The notes under the pieces: model-generated | Databases searched by the model: none | Seen by the model: only the letters and a program-made list of their open reading frames with translations | What the model was told of the DNA's origin: nothing | DNA from: Erwinia pyrifoliae DSM 12163 | GTDB lineage: Bacteria; Pseudomonadota; Gammaproteobacteria; Enterobacterales; Enterobacteriaceae | Direction: 5' to 3' | Length of the DNA: 64,000 bases | Assembly: GCF_000026985.1 (NCBI RefSeq) | Contig: NC_017390.1 | Coordinates: forward strand, 2,540,916-2,604,915 | Position numbers and translations under genes: made by a program | Shown: positions 21,886 to 30,910 of the stretch, in pieces | Position numbering within the stretch: the stretch's first letter is position 1 | Layout: the number at the start of each line of letters is the position of its first letter

Positions 21886-22731
21886 TCATTGACCACCACG
21901 GGCCTTGTGCAAATCCTTCAGCCGCCGCTGTTCTTCACGCGCCATCAGCCGCCAGGCCACAAATCCGACCATCCCCACCGCCAACAGGATCAACGACGCC
22001 AGGGCGTTAATTTCCGGGTTAACCCCACGGCGCACGCTGGCAAATATCTGCATCGGCAGCGTGGTGGCTCCCGGCCCGGTGACAAAGCTGGATATGACCA
22101 GATCGTCAAGCGACAGCGTGAATGCCAGCAGCCAGCCGGTCACAACGGCCGGAGCTATCATCGGTACGGTGACCACAAAGAATACTTTCAGCGGCGTGGC
22201 GCCGAGATCCATCGCCGCCTCTTCAATCGATCTGTCCAGCTCACGCAGCCGGGAATTGATCACTACGGCCACATAGGCAGTGCAGAAAGTCACATGCGAA
22301 AGCCAGATAGTCAGCATCCCGCGATCGGCGGGCCAGCCGAAGGTATTTGCCATCGCCACAAACAGCAGCAGTAGCGACAGCCCGGTGATCACATCCGGCA
22401 TCACCAGCGGAGCAGTCAGCATAAAGGCAAAGCCGGTCGATGTCTTAAAGCGGCCAAAACGCACGATGACCACCGCCGCGATAGTGCCGAGGATCGCTGC
22501 CGCCGTCGCCGACATGGCGGCAATTGACAGGCTGAGCGTCACCGCGCTAATCATGGCATCATCGTGGAACAATACCCTGTACCAGCGCAGCGAAAGGCTC
22601 TCCCACCCGGCGAGCGGCGACGAGTTGAATGAATAAACCACCAGCAGCAGCATCGGCGCGTACAGAAAGAAAAAACTGACGGCGAGGATCGCCGTACGCC
22701 ATTTCGAGCGAATAACAGGCAAACTGTTCAC
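21886..22731 (-). CDS. potI: Putrescine ABC transporter permease PotI
   Basis: Inner-membrane permease of the putrescine importer PotFGHI. 281 residues, six transmembrane helices; the EAA motif contacting PotG is EEAAMDLGATPLKVFFVVTV. Its ATG overlaps the potH stop by 4 bp (ATGA). Length and sequence match E. coli PotI. Confidence 0.97.
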   Translation of the reverse strand: MNSLPVIRSKWRTAILAVSFFFLYAPMLLLVVYSFNSSPLAGWESLSLRWYRVLFHDDAMISAVTLSLSIAAMSATAAAILGTIAAVVIVRFGRFKTSTGFAFMLTAPLVMPDVITGLSLLLLFVAMANTFGWPADRGMLTIWLSHVTFCTAYVAVVINSRLRELDRSIEEAAMDLGATPLKVFFVVTVPMIAPAVVTGWLLAFTLSLDDLVISSFVTGPGATTLPMQIFASVRRGVNPEINALASLILLAVGMVGFVAWRLMAREEQRRLKDLHKARGGQ

Positions 22732-23690
22732 CCCTTGCCCCCGATCTCTTTGTTCTGATGCTTATGGAACCAAATAATTGGCAGGATCAGGATCAGCAGG
22801 ATAATCACCGCCAGAGCAGAGGCTACCGGCCAGTCACGGTTGTTAAAGAACTCCTGCCACAGCACGCGCCCAATCATAATGCTGTCCGGGCCACCGAGCA
22901 GTTCCGGGATCACGTACTCCCCGACCGCCGGGATAAACACCAGCATTGAACCGGCGATAATCCCGCCTTTGGTCAACGGCACAATCACGCTAAAGAAGGT
23001 CTTCAGCGGGCGCGCACCAAGATCCAGCGCGGCCTCCACCAGCGAGTAATCAATACGCGTCAGCGCGGTATAGATGGGCAGCACCATAAACGGCAAATAG
23101 CAGTAAACGATACCGATATACACGGCCAGATTGGTGTAGAGGATAGCAAGCGGATGGTCGGTGATACCGCTCCACAGCAGAAAACGGTTTAACACACCGT
23201 TATCGTTGAGGATGCCCATCCACGCATAAACTCGTACCAGAAATGAAGTCCACGAAGGCAAGATCACCAACAGCAGCAGGATATGACGCGTTGAGGCCGG
23301 GGCGTGCGCTACCGCCCATGCCAGCGGATAGCCAATCAGCAGACAGATCGCCGTCGAAATCGCCGCCACCTGCAAAGAGTGCAGATAAGCATCGATATAC
23401 AGCGGGTCATCGGTCAACGTTAAGTAGTTACCCACGTTCAGCACCATACTTAGCTTCCCGTCTGCCCAGCTGAGCAGTTCGCTATAGGGCGGGATGGCAC
23501 GCGCCACGTCGGCAAAGCTGATTTTAAGCACCATCAGGAACGGCAGCAGAAACAGCAGCGAAAGCCAGAGGTACGGCAGCGCAATCACCCACTTACGCCC
23601 GTGCGCCATCTGTATATGAGTCAGCAGCCCTTTTATGCCGGTTTGCCGGGCGCGCGGATTCGGTGTGTGACGTTCAGAAAATTGACTCAT
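22728..23690 (-). CDS. potH: Putrescine ABC transporter permease PotH
   Basis: Second permease of the putrescine importer, 320 residues (E. coli 317), with a polar N-terminal extension of about 35 residues before the first helix (WVIALPYLWLSLLFLLPFLM). The EAA loop VEAALDLGARPLKTFFSVIV is intact. It lies 16 bp downstream of potG and overlaps potI. Confidence 0.97.
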   Translation of the reverse strand: MSQFSERHTPNPRARQTGIKGLLTHIQMAHGRKWVIALPYLWLSLLFLLPFLMVLKISFADVARAIPPYSELLSWADGKLSMVLNVGNYLTLTDDPLYIDAYLHSLQVAAISTAICLLIGYPLAWAVAHAPASTRHILLLLVILPSWTSFLVRVYAWMGILNDNGVLNRFLLWSGITDHPLAILYTNLAVYIGIVYCYLPFMVLPIYTALTRIDYSLVEAALDLGARPLKTFFSVIVPLTKGGIIAGSMLVFIPAVGEYVIPELLGGPDSIMIGRVLWQEFFNNRDWPVASALAVIILLILILPIIWFHKHQNKEIGGKG

Positions 23691-23706
23691 TACCCCTCCC
23701 CAACCG

Positions 23707-24846
23707 CTACCATGCCAGGATCACGCAGCTGTCTTGATCCCAACACAGATGCACTTCATCACCCCAGGTGGGCGCCCCCTGACGGAAGCGGTGCGCGTTT
23801 TGCAGCTGGGCGCTAATCATCTGACCTTTACCCAGGCGCACATGATAGATGGACAGGTCACCGAGATAGGCAATATGCACCACTTCGCCGATGGCATAAT
23901 TGCAGCCATCAGCAGGTGGCTGTGCGCACAGCATCACTTTTTCCGGTCGCAGCGCCACGGCCACCGGCACGCCATCGACCACTGACGCATCAGAGGTGAC
24001 TTTTAGCGGATGGGCAAGCCCGGGGCTGTCAATCAGCAGGTTATCAGGCCGACGTTCGCGCAGCATTCCCTCAAACAGGTTTACCGAGCCGATAAATTCG
24101 GCGCTGAAGCGCGTGGCCGGATGCTCGTAAATTTCTTCAGGTTCGCCGATCTGGACGAATTTCCCCCGGTTCATAATCGCAATACGCCCGGCCATGGTCA
24201 TCGCTTCTTCCTGGTCATGGGTCACCATCACACAGGTCGCTCCCACACGCTCAAGGATATCCACCACTTCATGCTGCATCCGGTCGCGCAGTTTCTTGTC
24301 CAGCGCGCCCATCGGTTCATCCAGCAGCAGCAGCTTTGGCCGCTTTGCCAGGCTGCGCGCCAGCGCCACACGCTGACGCTGACCACCGGAAAGCTGGTGG
24401 GGCTTACGTTTGGCGAATTCCTGCATATGCACCAGCGCCAGCATCTCGGCGACGCGCGCGGTGATTTCCCCTTTTGCCAGACGATCCTGCTTCAGACCAA
24501 AGGCGATATTTTGCTCCACCGTCATGTGCGGGAAAAGCGCGTACGATTGAAACATCATATTTATCGGGCGCTGATAGGGCGGCACATGGGCGAGATCCGT
24601 GCCGTCCAATACGATTTGTCCCTGAGTGGGCGTTTCAAATCCCGCCAGCATGCGCAACAGCGTTGACTTACCGCAGCCTGAAGGCCCCAGCAGGGCAAAA
24701 ATCTCGCCTTTGTAGATGGTGAGGTTCACATCATCTACCGCGTGCTGACCTTCAAAGGATTTGGTCAGATTACAGATCTCCAGCAGCGGCGTCAGCACCT
24801 TGCCAGCTTTGCTTTGAGGACGGGGGATTGCATCATTCACTGCCAT
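23707..24846 (-). CDS. potG: Putrescine ABC transporter ATPase PotG
   Basis: ATPase of the putrescine importer, 379 residues (E. coli 377). The nucleotide-binding domain has Walker A GPSGCGKST, Q-loop MMFQSYALFPHM, signature LSGGQRQRVALARSL and Walker B LLLLDEPMGALD. The last ~110 residues form a TOBE-type regulatory domain (VALRPEKVMLC, AIGEVVHIAYLGDLSIYHV). A hairpin lies between potF and potG. Confidence 0.97.
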   Translation of the reverse strand: MAVNDAIPRPQSKAGKVLTPLLEICNLTKSFEGQHAVDDVNLTIYKGEIFALLGPSGCGKSTLLRMLAGFETPTQGQIVLDGTDLAHVPPYQRPINMMFQSYALFPHMTVEQNIAFGLKQDRLAKGEITARVAEMLALVHMQEFAKRKPHQLSGGQRQRVALARSLAKRPKLLLLDEPMGALDKKLRDRMQHEVVDILERVGATCVMVTHDQEEAMTMAGRIAIMNRGKFVQIGEPEEIYEHPATRFSAEFIGSVNLFEGMLRERRPDNLLIDSPGLAHPLKVTSDASVVDGVPVAVALRPEKVMLCAQPPADGCNYAIGEVVHIAYLGDLSIYHVRLGKGQMISAQLQNAHRFRQGAPTWGDEVHLCWDQDSCVILAW

Positions 24847-24917
24847 TTTACTCCGGCGCTTCCGGCGCTATAGGTAAGGCTTGCTATCGGGGATCTGCCC
24901 CGCGCTGAAATGGCCAA

Positions 24918-24943
24918 ACAGAGGCCGGTTGACGCGCCTCTGT
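24918..24943 (-). promoter_or_regulatory. Intercistronic hairpin between potF and potG
   Basis: ACAGAGGC (24918-24925) pairs with GCCTCTGT (24936-24943). No good T-run follows on the minus strand. Such hairpins after a binding-protein gene usually keep the binding-protein mRNA in excess over the permease mRNA; that role here is inferred. Confidence 0.5.
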
Positions 24944-24972
24944 TACTGCTTTCACGTTAAGGTGTTTAACCG

Positions 24973-26082
24973 TTACTGACCACTTTTCACTTTAGTCCAC
25001 GCCCGCGTGCGCACACGGTCAAGCTTCGGTTCTTGCACCCTGAGCGTGAATAGTTTTGCCATAATGTCTGCCGGAGGATAAACGCCAGGGTTATTACGGA
25101 TGGCGGCATCGACAAACGGCACCGAGGCTTTATTCCCACTGGCATAGAAAACCGCATTGGATATCTGCGCCATCACTTCAGGTTTCAGCAGGTAATTAAG
25201 GAACTGATAAGCTTCATCGACATTTTTCGCATCTTTAGGGATGGCCAGCGTATCGAAAAACGCCAGTGCGCCCTCTTTCGGGATGCTGTAGGCGATATCG
25301 ACACCGTTTTTCGCCGCCAGCGCGCGGTTCTTCGCCTGCAGAACGTCGCCCGCCCAGCCGATGGCCACGCAGATGTTGCCGTTGGCCAGATCATTGATGT
25401 ATTGCGATGAGTGGAAGTAACGAATGTTTGGACGCAGCTTCAGCAGCAGGTCAGTGGCTGCCCCCGAATAATCTTTTGCATCACTGCTGTTCGGGTCTTT
25501 ACCCTGATAGTTCAGTACGGTGGCAAAGATCTCTTCAGGAGCGTCAAGGAAGGAAACGCCACAGCTTTTCAGCCTGGCGAGATTTTCAGGCTTCAGCACC
25601 AGATCCCAGCTATTCACCGGGGCATCTTTGCCCAGCGCCGCTTTGACTTTTTCAACGTTGTAGCCGATGCCGGTGGTGGCCCACAAATAAGGGATAGCAT
25701 ATTTATTGCCCGGATCGTGTTGCTCCAGTTTTTTGAGCAAATCCGCATCAAGATCCTTGTAGTTCGGCAGCTTGTTACGATCCAGAGGCTGAAAAACGCC
25801 GGACTGTAGCTGGCGCGCAAGGAAGCTGGAAGAAGGCACTACCACATCATAGCCGGTGTTGCCGGCCATCAATTTCCCCTCCAGAACTTCATTGGAGTCG
25901 AAGACGTCATACACCACTTTGATGCCGGTCTGTTTCTCAAAATCCGCTACGGTATTTGGCGCAATATAATCAGACCAGTTGTAGACATGTAGCGTCTTGT
26001 CGGCGCCCAACGAGCCAGCGGAAAGGGTCATCAGCATCGCCGCAGCACCCACAGATAACCATTTTTTACCTTGGTTTAACAT
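24973..26082 (-). CDS. potF: Periplasmic putrescine-binding protein PotF
   Basis: Solute-binding protein of PotFGHI. 369 residues (E. coli 370) with a signal peptide ending near SLGADKT (about residue 27). The mature part starts TLHVYNWSDYIAPNTV, the polyamine-binding family hallmark, and has VFDSNEVLEGKLMAGNTGYD and AIGWAGDVLQA, which line the ligand pocket in PotF. First gene of the operon. Confidence 0.97.
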   Translation of the reverse strand: MLNQGKKWLSVGAAAMLMTLSAGSLGADKTLHVYNWSDYIAPNTVADFEKQTGIKVVYDVFDSNEVLEGKLMAGNTGYDVVVPSSSFLARQLQSGVFQPLDRNKLPNYKDLDADLLKKLEQHDPGNKYAIPYLWATTGIGYNVEKVKAALGKDAPVNSWDLVLKPENLARLKSCGVSFLDAPEEIFATVLNYQGKDPNSSDAKDYSGAATDLLLKLRPNIRYFHSSQYINDLANGNICVAIGWAGDVLQAKNRALAAKNGVDIAYSIPKEGALAFFDTLAIPKDAKNVDEAYQFLNYLLKPEVMAQISNAVFYASGNKASVPFVDAAIRNNPGVYPPADIMAKLFTLRVQEPKLDRVRTRAWTKVKSGQ

Positions 26083-26477
26083 CTTCTATCCTCCAGAGCA
26101 GGGCTAGTCTTTAGGCCACGCAGCGCCAGCGCAAAGCACCAGCAGCAACGAGCAGCAATGAGCAAATCGACAGTGCATCATTATTCACTGTAGTACGTAT
26201 ACCAGACTCCTGGCTTCCCGGTCGCATCACGCCATGAACCCAGCTACGCAAGGATAGCCCCAGTCATTCATGCTGGAAAGCTCCTGGATTAAAAAACGCC
26301 GGGTAGCGATTTATTATGCATATTTTCCCTACATGACAGGCATCAGACGCGGTAAACCCCGATAAAATTCGGTAACAGAGGGCAAAACGCAGAATAAAAA
26401 AGGGTGGGGAAGGTGAGACAAGCGCGGTTAAACAGCTTTACACGCCTGATTGACTGAAAGAAAAGCAGGCAAGAAAA
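26083..26477. other. Intergenic region upstream of potF
   Basis: About 395 bp between potF and the ybjN terminator, both on the minus strand. It should contain the pot promoter. No small gene, RNA or repeat was recognised; a CAGC/GAGC-rich stretch near 26120-26170 is low complexity only. Confidence 0.5.
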
Positions 26478-26499
26478 CGGGCGGAAGCGATCCCGCCCG
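26478..26499 (-). terminator. Terminator after ybjN
   Basis: CGGGCGG (26478-26484) pairs with CCGCCCG (26493-26499); on the minus strand the stem is followed by GTTTTCTT. Confidence 0.75.
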
Positions 26500-26522
26500 C
26501 AGCAAAAACCCTTAAACGCGCA

Positions 26523-27008
26523 TTAATGCAGCAGAGAATGGCTGGTTATCATCGGAGGTCGTTCTTCATCTTCAGCGAGCATCAGCAGATCATTAGCAAA
26601 GGCTTCCATGACGATCATCGAAATCTGTTCTTCACTCTGTTTCATAAAGTGAACGAATTGACCGTAGGTCAGACCGGCCGCTGCGCTGAGCGACTGGCAA
26701 ACAATCAACTTGGGCAGATTATCGTCCTGAATATCCAGGAATGCTTTCACCGTTAGTGAACTGGCATTGATTTGCGAAAGGTCGCCCGCAAGCGGGATCA
26801 GCGCGGTCGGCTTAACCTCAGCCAGCGCCGAAAACAGGATAACCCCGTCCATCAGATCAATCTTGGCATCGAAAACGCCGTCGAAATTCTGCATATGGGG
26901 CAGATGAAGAGCCTGACACGAATCACACTCAAACCAGGTGATACTTTGTTGATCCAGCCAACGTCGTAGCACGTCGAGATCCGGGACGACCAATGAAACC
27001 ATATGCAT
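26523..27008 (-). CDS. ybjN: YbjN family protein
   Basis: A 161-residue cytoplasmic protein (E. coli 158). Strongly conserved block: LHLPHMQNFDGVFDAKIDLM followed by INASSLTVKAFLDIQDDNLP and QSEEQISMIVMEA. In E. coli and in Erwinia amylovora (AmyR) YbjN proteins affect motility, stress tolerance and exopolysaccharide, with no known biochemical activity. The start at 27008 was preferred over the ATG two codons later because AAGAGAC is at better spacing. In E. coli rimK lies next upstream; here it is missing. Confidence 0.93.
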   Translation of the reverse strand: MHMVSLVVPDLDVLRRWLDQQSITWFECDSCQALHLPHMQNFDGVFDAKIDLMDGVILFSALAEVKPTALIPLAGDLSQINASSLTVKAFLDIQDDNLPKLIVCQSLSAAAGLTYGQFVHFMKQSEEQISMIVMEAFANDLLMLAEDEERPPMITSHSLLH

Positions 27009-27281
27009 TTGTCTCTTAAGCCTTAAAATTGCGTTCTAGCTTACGGAAAAACGTCAGCAAAAACTACGATCGCGATAGAAATATGAGGTTAAAAACCGCA
27101 ATTAGGACAGAACTCATACTGCCGGCACACCAATTCCATTCATCGCCATGCCAACACCTTTTGCTGCGCTGACTTTCACAGCACGTTTGTTTACCCGGCG
27201 GCGTGTCACCGCCATTTACAGCGCGGCGTTGCCGGGCATTGTTGCCGGATCGCGGCGTGACAAAGGGCCAGGGAACCAGGA

Positions 27282-28004
27282 TTAGCGCGTAGCCCAGCCT
27301 TGCTGATGCAGATAATCAAGGATAAACGGGCGGCTCTCTTTGCTGAGGGTTTTCTGGATATGTTCACTCCAGCTTTCAGATCGAGGATTGCTGTCGCGGT
27401 GCTGGTAATACTGCACAAGATCCTCGTCGTATTGCGCCAGCAGTTCGCCGTCTAAGGCCCGATAACCGTTTTCATGCACCAACAGCTCCGCCGGCATACG
27501 TGGCTTACATTGCGGATCCTGAGCCGGTCTGCCCAGACACAGGCCAAACAGCGGCAGCACAAATTTGGGCAGACGCAACAGTTGCGTGACTTCTGCAATA
27601 TGATTACGAATACCGCCGATGTATACGCCGCCAAAACCGAGCGATTCTGCGGCTATCATGGCATTCTGCGCCATCAGGGCCGTATCGACACAGCCCAGCA
27701 GCAGCTGCTCTGCCATACCCAGCTCCGCCTGCGGGCTGATTTGCTGCAGGCGATTGAAATCAGCACAAAAAACCCAGAATTCAGCGGCTTGTGCAACATA
27801 TTGCTGGCCGCCGCTCAGTTTCACCAATGATTCACGCAAAGCGTGGTCGCTGATGCGGATAATCGAAGAGCACTGCAAAAAGCTGGAGGTGGAGGCTGAC
27901 TGGGCGGCGTCCACTATAGCTGCACGCTGTTCGGCGGTGATTTTCTCGTCACTGAATGAACGGATCGAACGATGGGAACGCAATAGTTCAATGGTCGGGG
28001 TCAT
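27282..28004 (-). CDS. nfsA: Oxygen-insensitive NADPH nitroreductase NfsA
   Basis: FMN-dependent NADPH nitroreductase, 240 residues as in E. coli. The FMN-binding RSHRSIRSFSDEKI block is near the N-terminus (about 8-21), and FLQCSSIIRISD, LGFGGVYIGGIRN and KESRPFILDYLHQQGWATR are conserved. The start MTPTIELLRSHRS at 28004 follows AGGAT; an upstream extension of 24 codons lies inside ybjC and is not coding. The gene overlaps the ybjC end by 17 bp. In E. coli rimK would follow; here about 270 bp of noncoding DNA precede ybjN. Confidence 0.96.
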   Translation of the reverse strand: MTPTIELLRSHRSIRSFSDEKITAEQRAAIVDAAQSASTSSFLQCSSIIRISDHALRESLVKLSGGQQYVAQAAEFWVFCADFNRLQQISPQAELGMAEQLLLGCVDTALMAQNAMIAAESLGFGGVYIGGIRNHIAEVTQLLRLPKFVLPLFGLCLGRPAQDPQCKPRMPAELLVHENGYRALDGELLAQYDEDLVQYYQHRDSNPRSESWSEHIQKTLSKESRPFILDYLHQQGWATR

Positions 28005-28224
28005 GGGAATATCCTGGTTTGGGTTTATCACGCAATGAACGTGCACTAAACAATGCGGGGGCGATGATTTTGGCACAGCGCCATATCTTTACCGTCGCGG
28101 CGGGCTTTCCGCTCAGCGGCCACGGCAGTCTCTCATGCAGTGCAAGGGGGGCGGCGACCAGCAGCGCAATACCCAAGACTTCCAGTAGCAGTACCGGGCG
28201 GGATAGTTGACTAAAGGCACGCAT
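27988..28224 (-). CDS. ybjC: Inner membrane protein YbjC, shortened
   Basis: 78 residues, upstream of and overlapping nfsA as in E. coli. The N-terminal helix MRAFSQLSRPVLLLEVLGIA and the C-terminal AKIIAPALFSARSLRDKP align with E. coli YbjC (95 residues), but about 17 residues containing the second transmembrane helix are absent between them. The frame is kept, so this looks like an in-frame deletion. AGGAGAG precedes the ATG at 28224. Product stability is doubtful; function unknown. Confidence 0.75.
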   Translation of the reverse strand: MRAFSQLSRPVLLLEVLGIALLVAAPLALHERLPWPLSGKPAATVKIWRCAKIIAPALFSARSLRDKPKPGYSHDPDH

Positions 28225-28402
28225 AATCACTCTCCTGGCTGCGGCTATCTGCTATGCAGAGCCAGATTGAAACCTGCAAACGGTCGGTATAGATCTGGCG
28301 AATCAGACTAACAGGTAATACCTTCTTTCTTTAAGCACGAGATGCGGGCATCATTCAGCCCATTAACTTAAAATTGCCCTACAAAAATTTCAGGAGAGCA
28401 CC

Positions 28403-28666
28403 ATGTTTGCAGTGATTTTTGGCCGTCCGGGCTGCCCATTTTGTGTACGTGCTAAAGAGCTGGCAGAGAAGCTGACTGAAGATCGTGAAGACTTTAACTT
28501 CCGCTATATCGATATCCATGCTGAAGGCATCACGAAAGCCGATCTGGAAAAAACCGTCGGTAAACCGGTAGAAACCGTTCCACAGATTTTCCTCGATCAA
28601 ACTCATATCGGTGGCTGCACTGATTTTGAAGCTTACGCGAAAGAAAATCTGGGTCTGTTCCAGTAA
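28403..28666 (+). CDS. grxA: Glutaredoxin 1
   Basis: An 87-residue cytoplasmic glutaredoxin. It reduces ribonucleotide reductase and mixed disulfides using glutathione. Active-site CPFC is at residues 11-14; the cis-proline segment TVPQIFLDQ and the GGCTDFEAY glutathione site are intact. CAGGAGAGCACC precedes the ATG. In E. coli it is an OxyR target; no OxyR site was assigned here. Confidence 0.98.
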   Translation: MFAVIFGRPGCPFCVRAKELAEKLTEDREDFNFRYIDIHAEGITKADLEKTVGKPVETVPQIFLDQTHIGGCTDFEAYAKENLGLFQ

Positions 28667-28994
28667 ATTCTGCGGGCTGCGGGCGTTGGTTTACAAGCCA
28701 GCGCCTGAGCTTATCCACCCTGGCGCAAAATCCTTGTCCCCCTCCCCGGCAGCATCTGCATTCCCCTTAACCCGCCTCGCCCCTTTTGCGTATAGCCTGC
28801 CATGCGAAAATAAATAACCGATCATAAATAAACACGCCGCGAGGTGGCTGTACGGCTCGGTAGCGATTAAAATAGTGCGCGTTTGAAGTGATTCTTCCGA
28901 TTACGCTGCTGACATTCCCCCCTGGGCAGCATCACCGGGCAAAATTAACCGATTAACCCTGCCATCACAGGTTAATGATAAAAAGAAGTGAAGC
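28667..28994. other. grxA-ybjL intergenic region
   Basis: About 330 bp without a recognisable gene. E. coli has ybjM between these two genes; no ybjM-like frame is seen. The 3' part, AT-rich around 28800-28990, probably contains the ybjL promoter and leader. Confidence 0.5.
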
Positions 28995-30683
28995 GTGAAT
29001 ATAAACGTTGCAGATTTGTTAAGTCGCAATTACATCCTGTTGTTATTCGTCGTACTGGCGCTGGGGTTATGCTTAGGCAAACTTCGGTTAGGTTCCGTCC
29101 AACTCGGTAACTCTATTGGCGTTCTGGTCGTCTCGTTACTGCTTGGTCAACAGCACTTTTCCATTAATACTGACGCCCTCAACCTGGGCTTTATGTTATT
29201 TATCTTTTGCGTGGGCGTTGAAGCCGGGCCGAACTTCTTTTCTATTTTCTTCCGCGATGGCAAAAACTACCTGATGCTGGCGATCGTCATGGTCAGCAGC
29301 GCAATGGTGCTGGCTCTTGGGCTGGGTAAGCTGTTCGGCTGGGATATTGGTCTGACTGCCGGGATGCTGGCCGGGTCGATGACGTCCACCCCGGTACTGG
29401 TGGGCGCTGGCGATACCCTGCGCCAGACGCTGACCGACGGCAAAAGCCTGAGCCTGGCTCAGGATCATCTCAGCCTGGGCTACGCACTTACCTACCTGAT
29501 TGGCCTGGTCAGTTTGATTTTTGGCGCACGTTACCTGCCGAAATTACAGCATCAGGATTTGCCGACCAGCGCACAGCAGATCGCCCGCGAGCGCGGGCTG
29601 GATCCAGACAGTAAACGTAAAGTCTACCTGCCAGTGATCCGCGCCTATCGCGTAGGCCCGGAACTGGTGGCCTGGAGCGATGGGAAAAATCTGCGTGAGC
29701 TGGGCATCTATCGCCAGACCGGTTGTTACATCGAACGTATTCGCCGTAACGGTATTCTGGCTAATCCGGATGGCGATGCCGTGTTACAGCCCGGCGATGA
29801 AATCTCGCTGGTCGGCTACCCCGACGCCCATGCGCGCCTCGATCCCAGCTTCCGCAATGGAAAAGAGGTCTTTGATCGCGACCTGCTGGATATGCGCATT
29901 GTCAATGAAGAGATTGTGGTAAAAAACAACAATGCGGTTAACCGACGCCTGAGTCATCTTAAGCTGACCGATCACGGCTGTTTCCTTAACAGGGTGATCC
30001 GTAGCCAGATTGAAATGCCGATTGATGACAGCATCATTCTTAATAAGGGCGATGTGCTGCACATAAGCGGAGAAGCCAAACGCGTCAAATCCGTCGCGGA
30101 CCGCATCGGCTTTATCTCCATTCACAGCCAGGTTACTGACCTGCTGGCATTCTGCGCCTTCTTTATTGTTGGCCTGATGATTGGCATGATCACCTTCCAG
30201 TTCAGCAACTTCAATTTTGGTATCGGCAATGCCGCTGGCCTGCTGTTCGCCGGAATTATGCTTGGCTTCCTGCGTGCCAACCATCCCACCTTTGGCTATA
30301 TTCCACAGGGCGCCCTGACCATGGTGAAGGAGTTTGGACTCATGGTGTTTATGGCAGGGGTCGGTTTGAGCGCCGGTAGCGGCATCAACCAAGGGCTGGG
30401 CGAAACCGGTTTGCTGATGCTTGGCGCGGGGATAGTGGTGAGCCTGGTTCCGGTGATAATCTGTTTCCTGTTTGGTGCCTGGGTACTGAAAATGAACCGC
30501 GCTCTACTGTTTGGCGCAATCATGGGCGCCCGTACCTGCGCCCCGGCGATGGAAATTATCAGCGATACCGCGCGCAGTAATATTCCGGCACTCGGTTATG
30601 CCGGAACTTACGCAATTGCTAACGTGCTACTCACCCTGGCGGGTACGCTGATCGTCATCATATGGCCGATGCTGGGGGGCTAG
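28995..30683 (+). CDS. ybjL: Putative transport protein YbjL (AspT/YidE family)
   Basis: A 562-residue inner-membrane protein (E. coli 561) of the aspartate:alanine exchanger family. Layout: five or so helices (1-175), two RCK_C/TrkA-C domains in the cytoplasm (about 200-375; [30 protein letters not shown]), then five or six more helices ending with [20 protein letters not shown]. Substrate unknown. Translation starts at GTG 28995, giving the E. coli N-terminus [10 protein letters not shown] sigma-E promoter and RybB follow immediately. Confidence 0.95.
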   Translation: MNINVADLLSRNYILLLFVVLALGLCLGKLRLGSVQLGNSIGVLVVSLLLGQQHFSINTDALNLGFMLFIFCVGVEAGPNFFSIFFRDGKNYLMLAIVMVSSAMVLALGLGKLFGWDIGLTAGMLAGSMTSTPVLVGAGDTLRQTLTDGKSLSLAQDHLSLGYALTYLIGLVSLIFGARYLPKLQHQDLPTSAQQIARERGLDPDSKRKVYLPVIRAYRVGPELVAWSDGKNLRELGIYRQTGCYIERIRRNGILANPDGDAVLQPGDEISLVGYPDAHARLDPSFRNGKEVFDRDLLDMRIVNEEIVVKNNNAVNRRLSHLKLTDHGCFLNRVIRSQIEMPIDDSIILNKGDVLHISGEAKRVKSVADRIGFISIHSQVTDLLAFCAFFIVGLMIGMITFQFSNFNFGIGNAAGLLFAGIMLGFLRANHPTFGYIPQGALTMVKEFGLMVFMAGVGLSAGSGINQGLGETGLLMLGAGIVVSLVPVIICFLFGAWVLKMNRALLFGAIMGARTCAPAMEIISDTARSNIPALGYAGTYAIANVLLTLAGTLIVIIWPMLGG

Positions 30684-30702
30684 AATAATTTCATCCTGCG
30701 CC

Positions 30703-30730
30703 GAACTTTTTTTTGGCGCTGAAGTCTTAA
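30703..30730 (+). promoter_or_regulatory. Sigma-E promoter of rybB
   Basis: GAACTT (30703-30708) and TCTTAA (30725-30730) are separated by 16 bp, matching the sigma-E consensus (GAACTT, 16-17 bp, TCnnA). The first base of the RybB match is 6 bp downstream of the -10. Confidence 0.85.
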
Positions 30731-30735
30731 TTATT

Positions 30736-30801
30736 GCCACTGCTTTTCTTTGAAATTCCCATATTGAGGAACCCGTTAATCGTCTGATTAACGGTTTTTT
30801 T
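30736..30801 (+). ncRNA. rybB: Small RNA RybB
   Basis: The first 18 bases, GCCACTGCTTTTCTTTGA, equal the conserved seed-containing 5' end of RybB known from E. coli and Salmonella. The RNA ends with stem CCGTTAAT/ATTAACGG and TTTTTTT (30795-30801), an Hfq-type rho-independent terminator. The middle differs from E. coli and the total is about 66 nt, shorter than the ~79 nt of E. coli. RybB is a sigma-E-dependent repressor of outer-membrane protein mRNAs. In E. coli it also lies beside ybjL, so synteny supports the call. Confidence 0.93.
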
Positions 30802-30910
30802 CATTTCTGGCCAGCATCGGCATGCCCCTGGTTTCAGCCACTGACTCTTAATGTTTCCTTAAGCGCTACCCGGCAAAATCCCACCCTGTTTATCAACCAG
30901 AAGAAACAGC

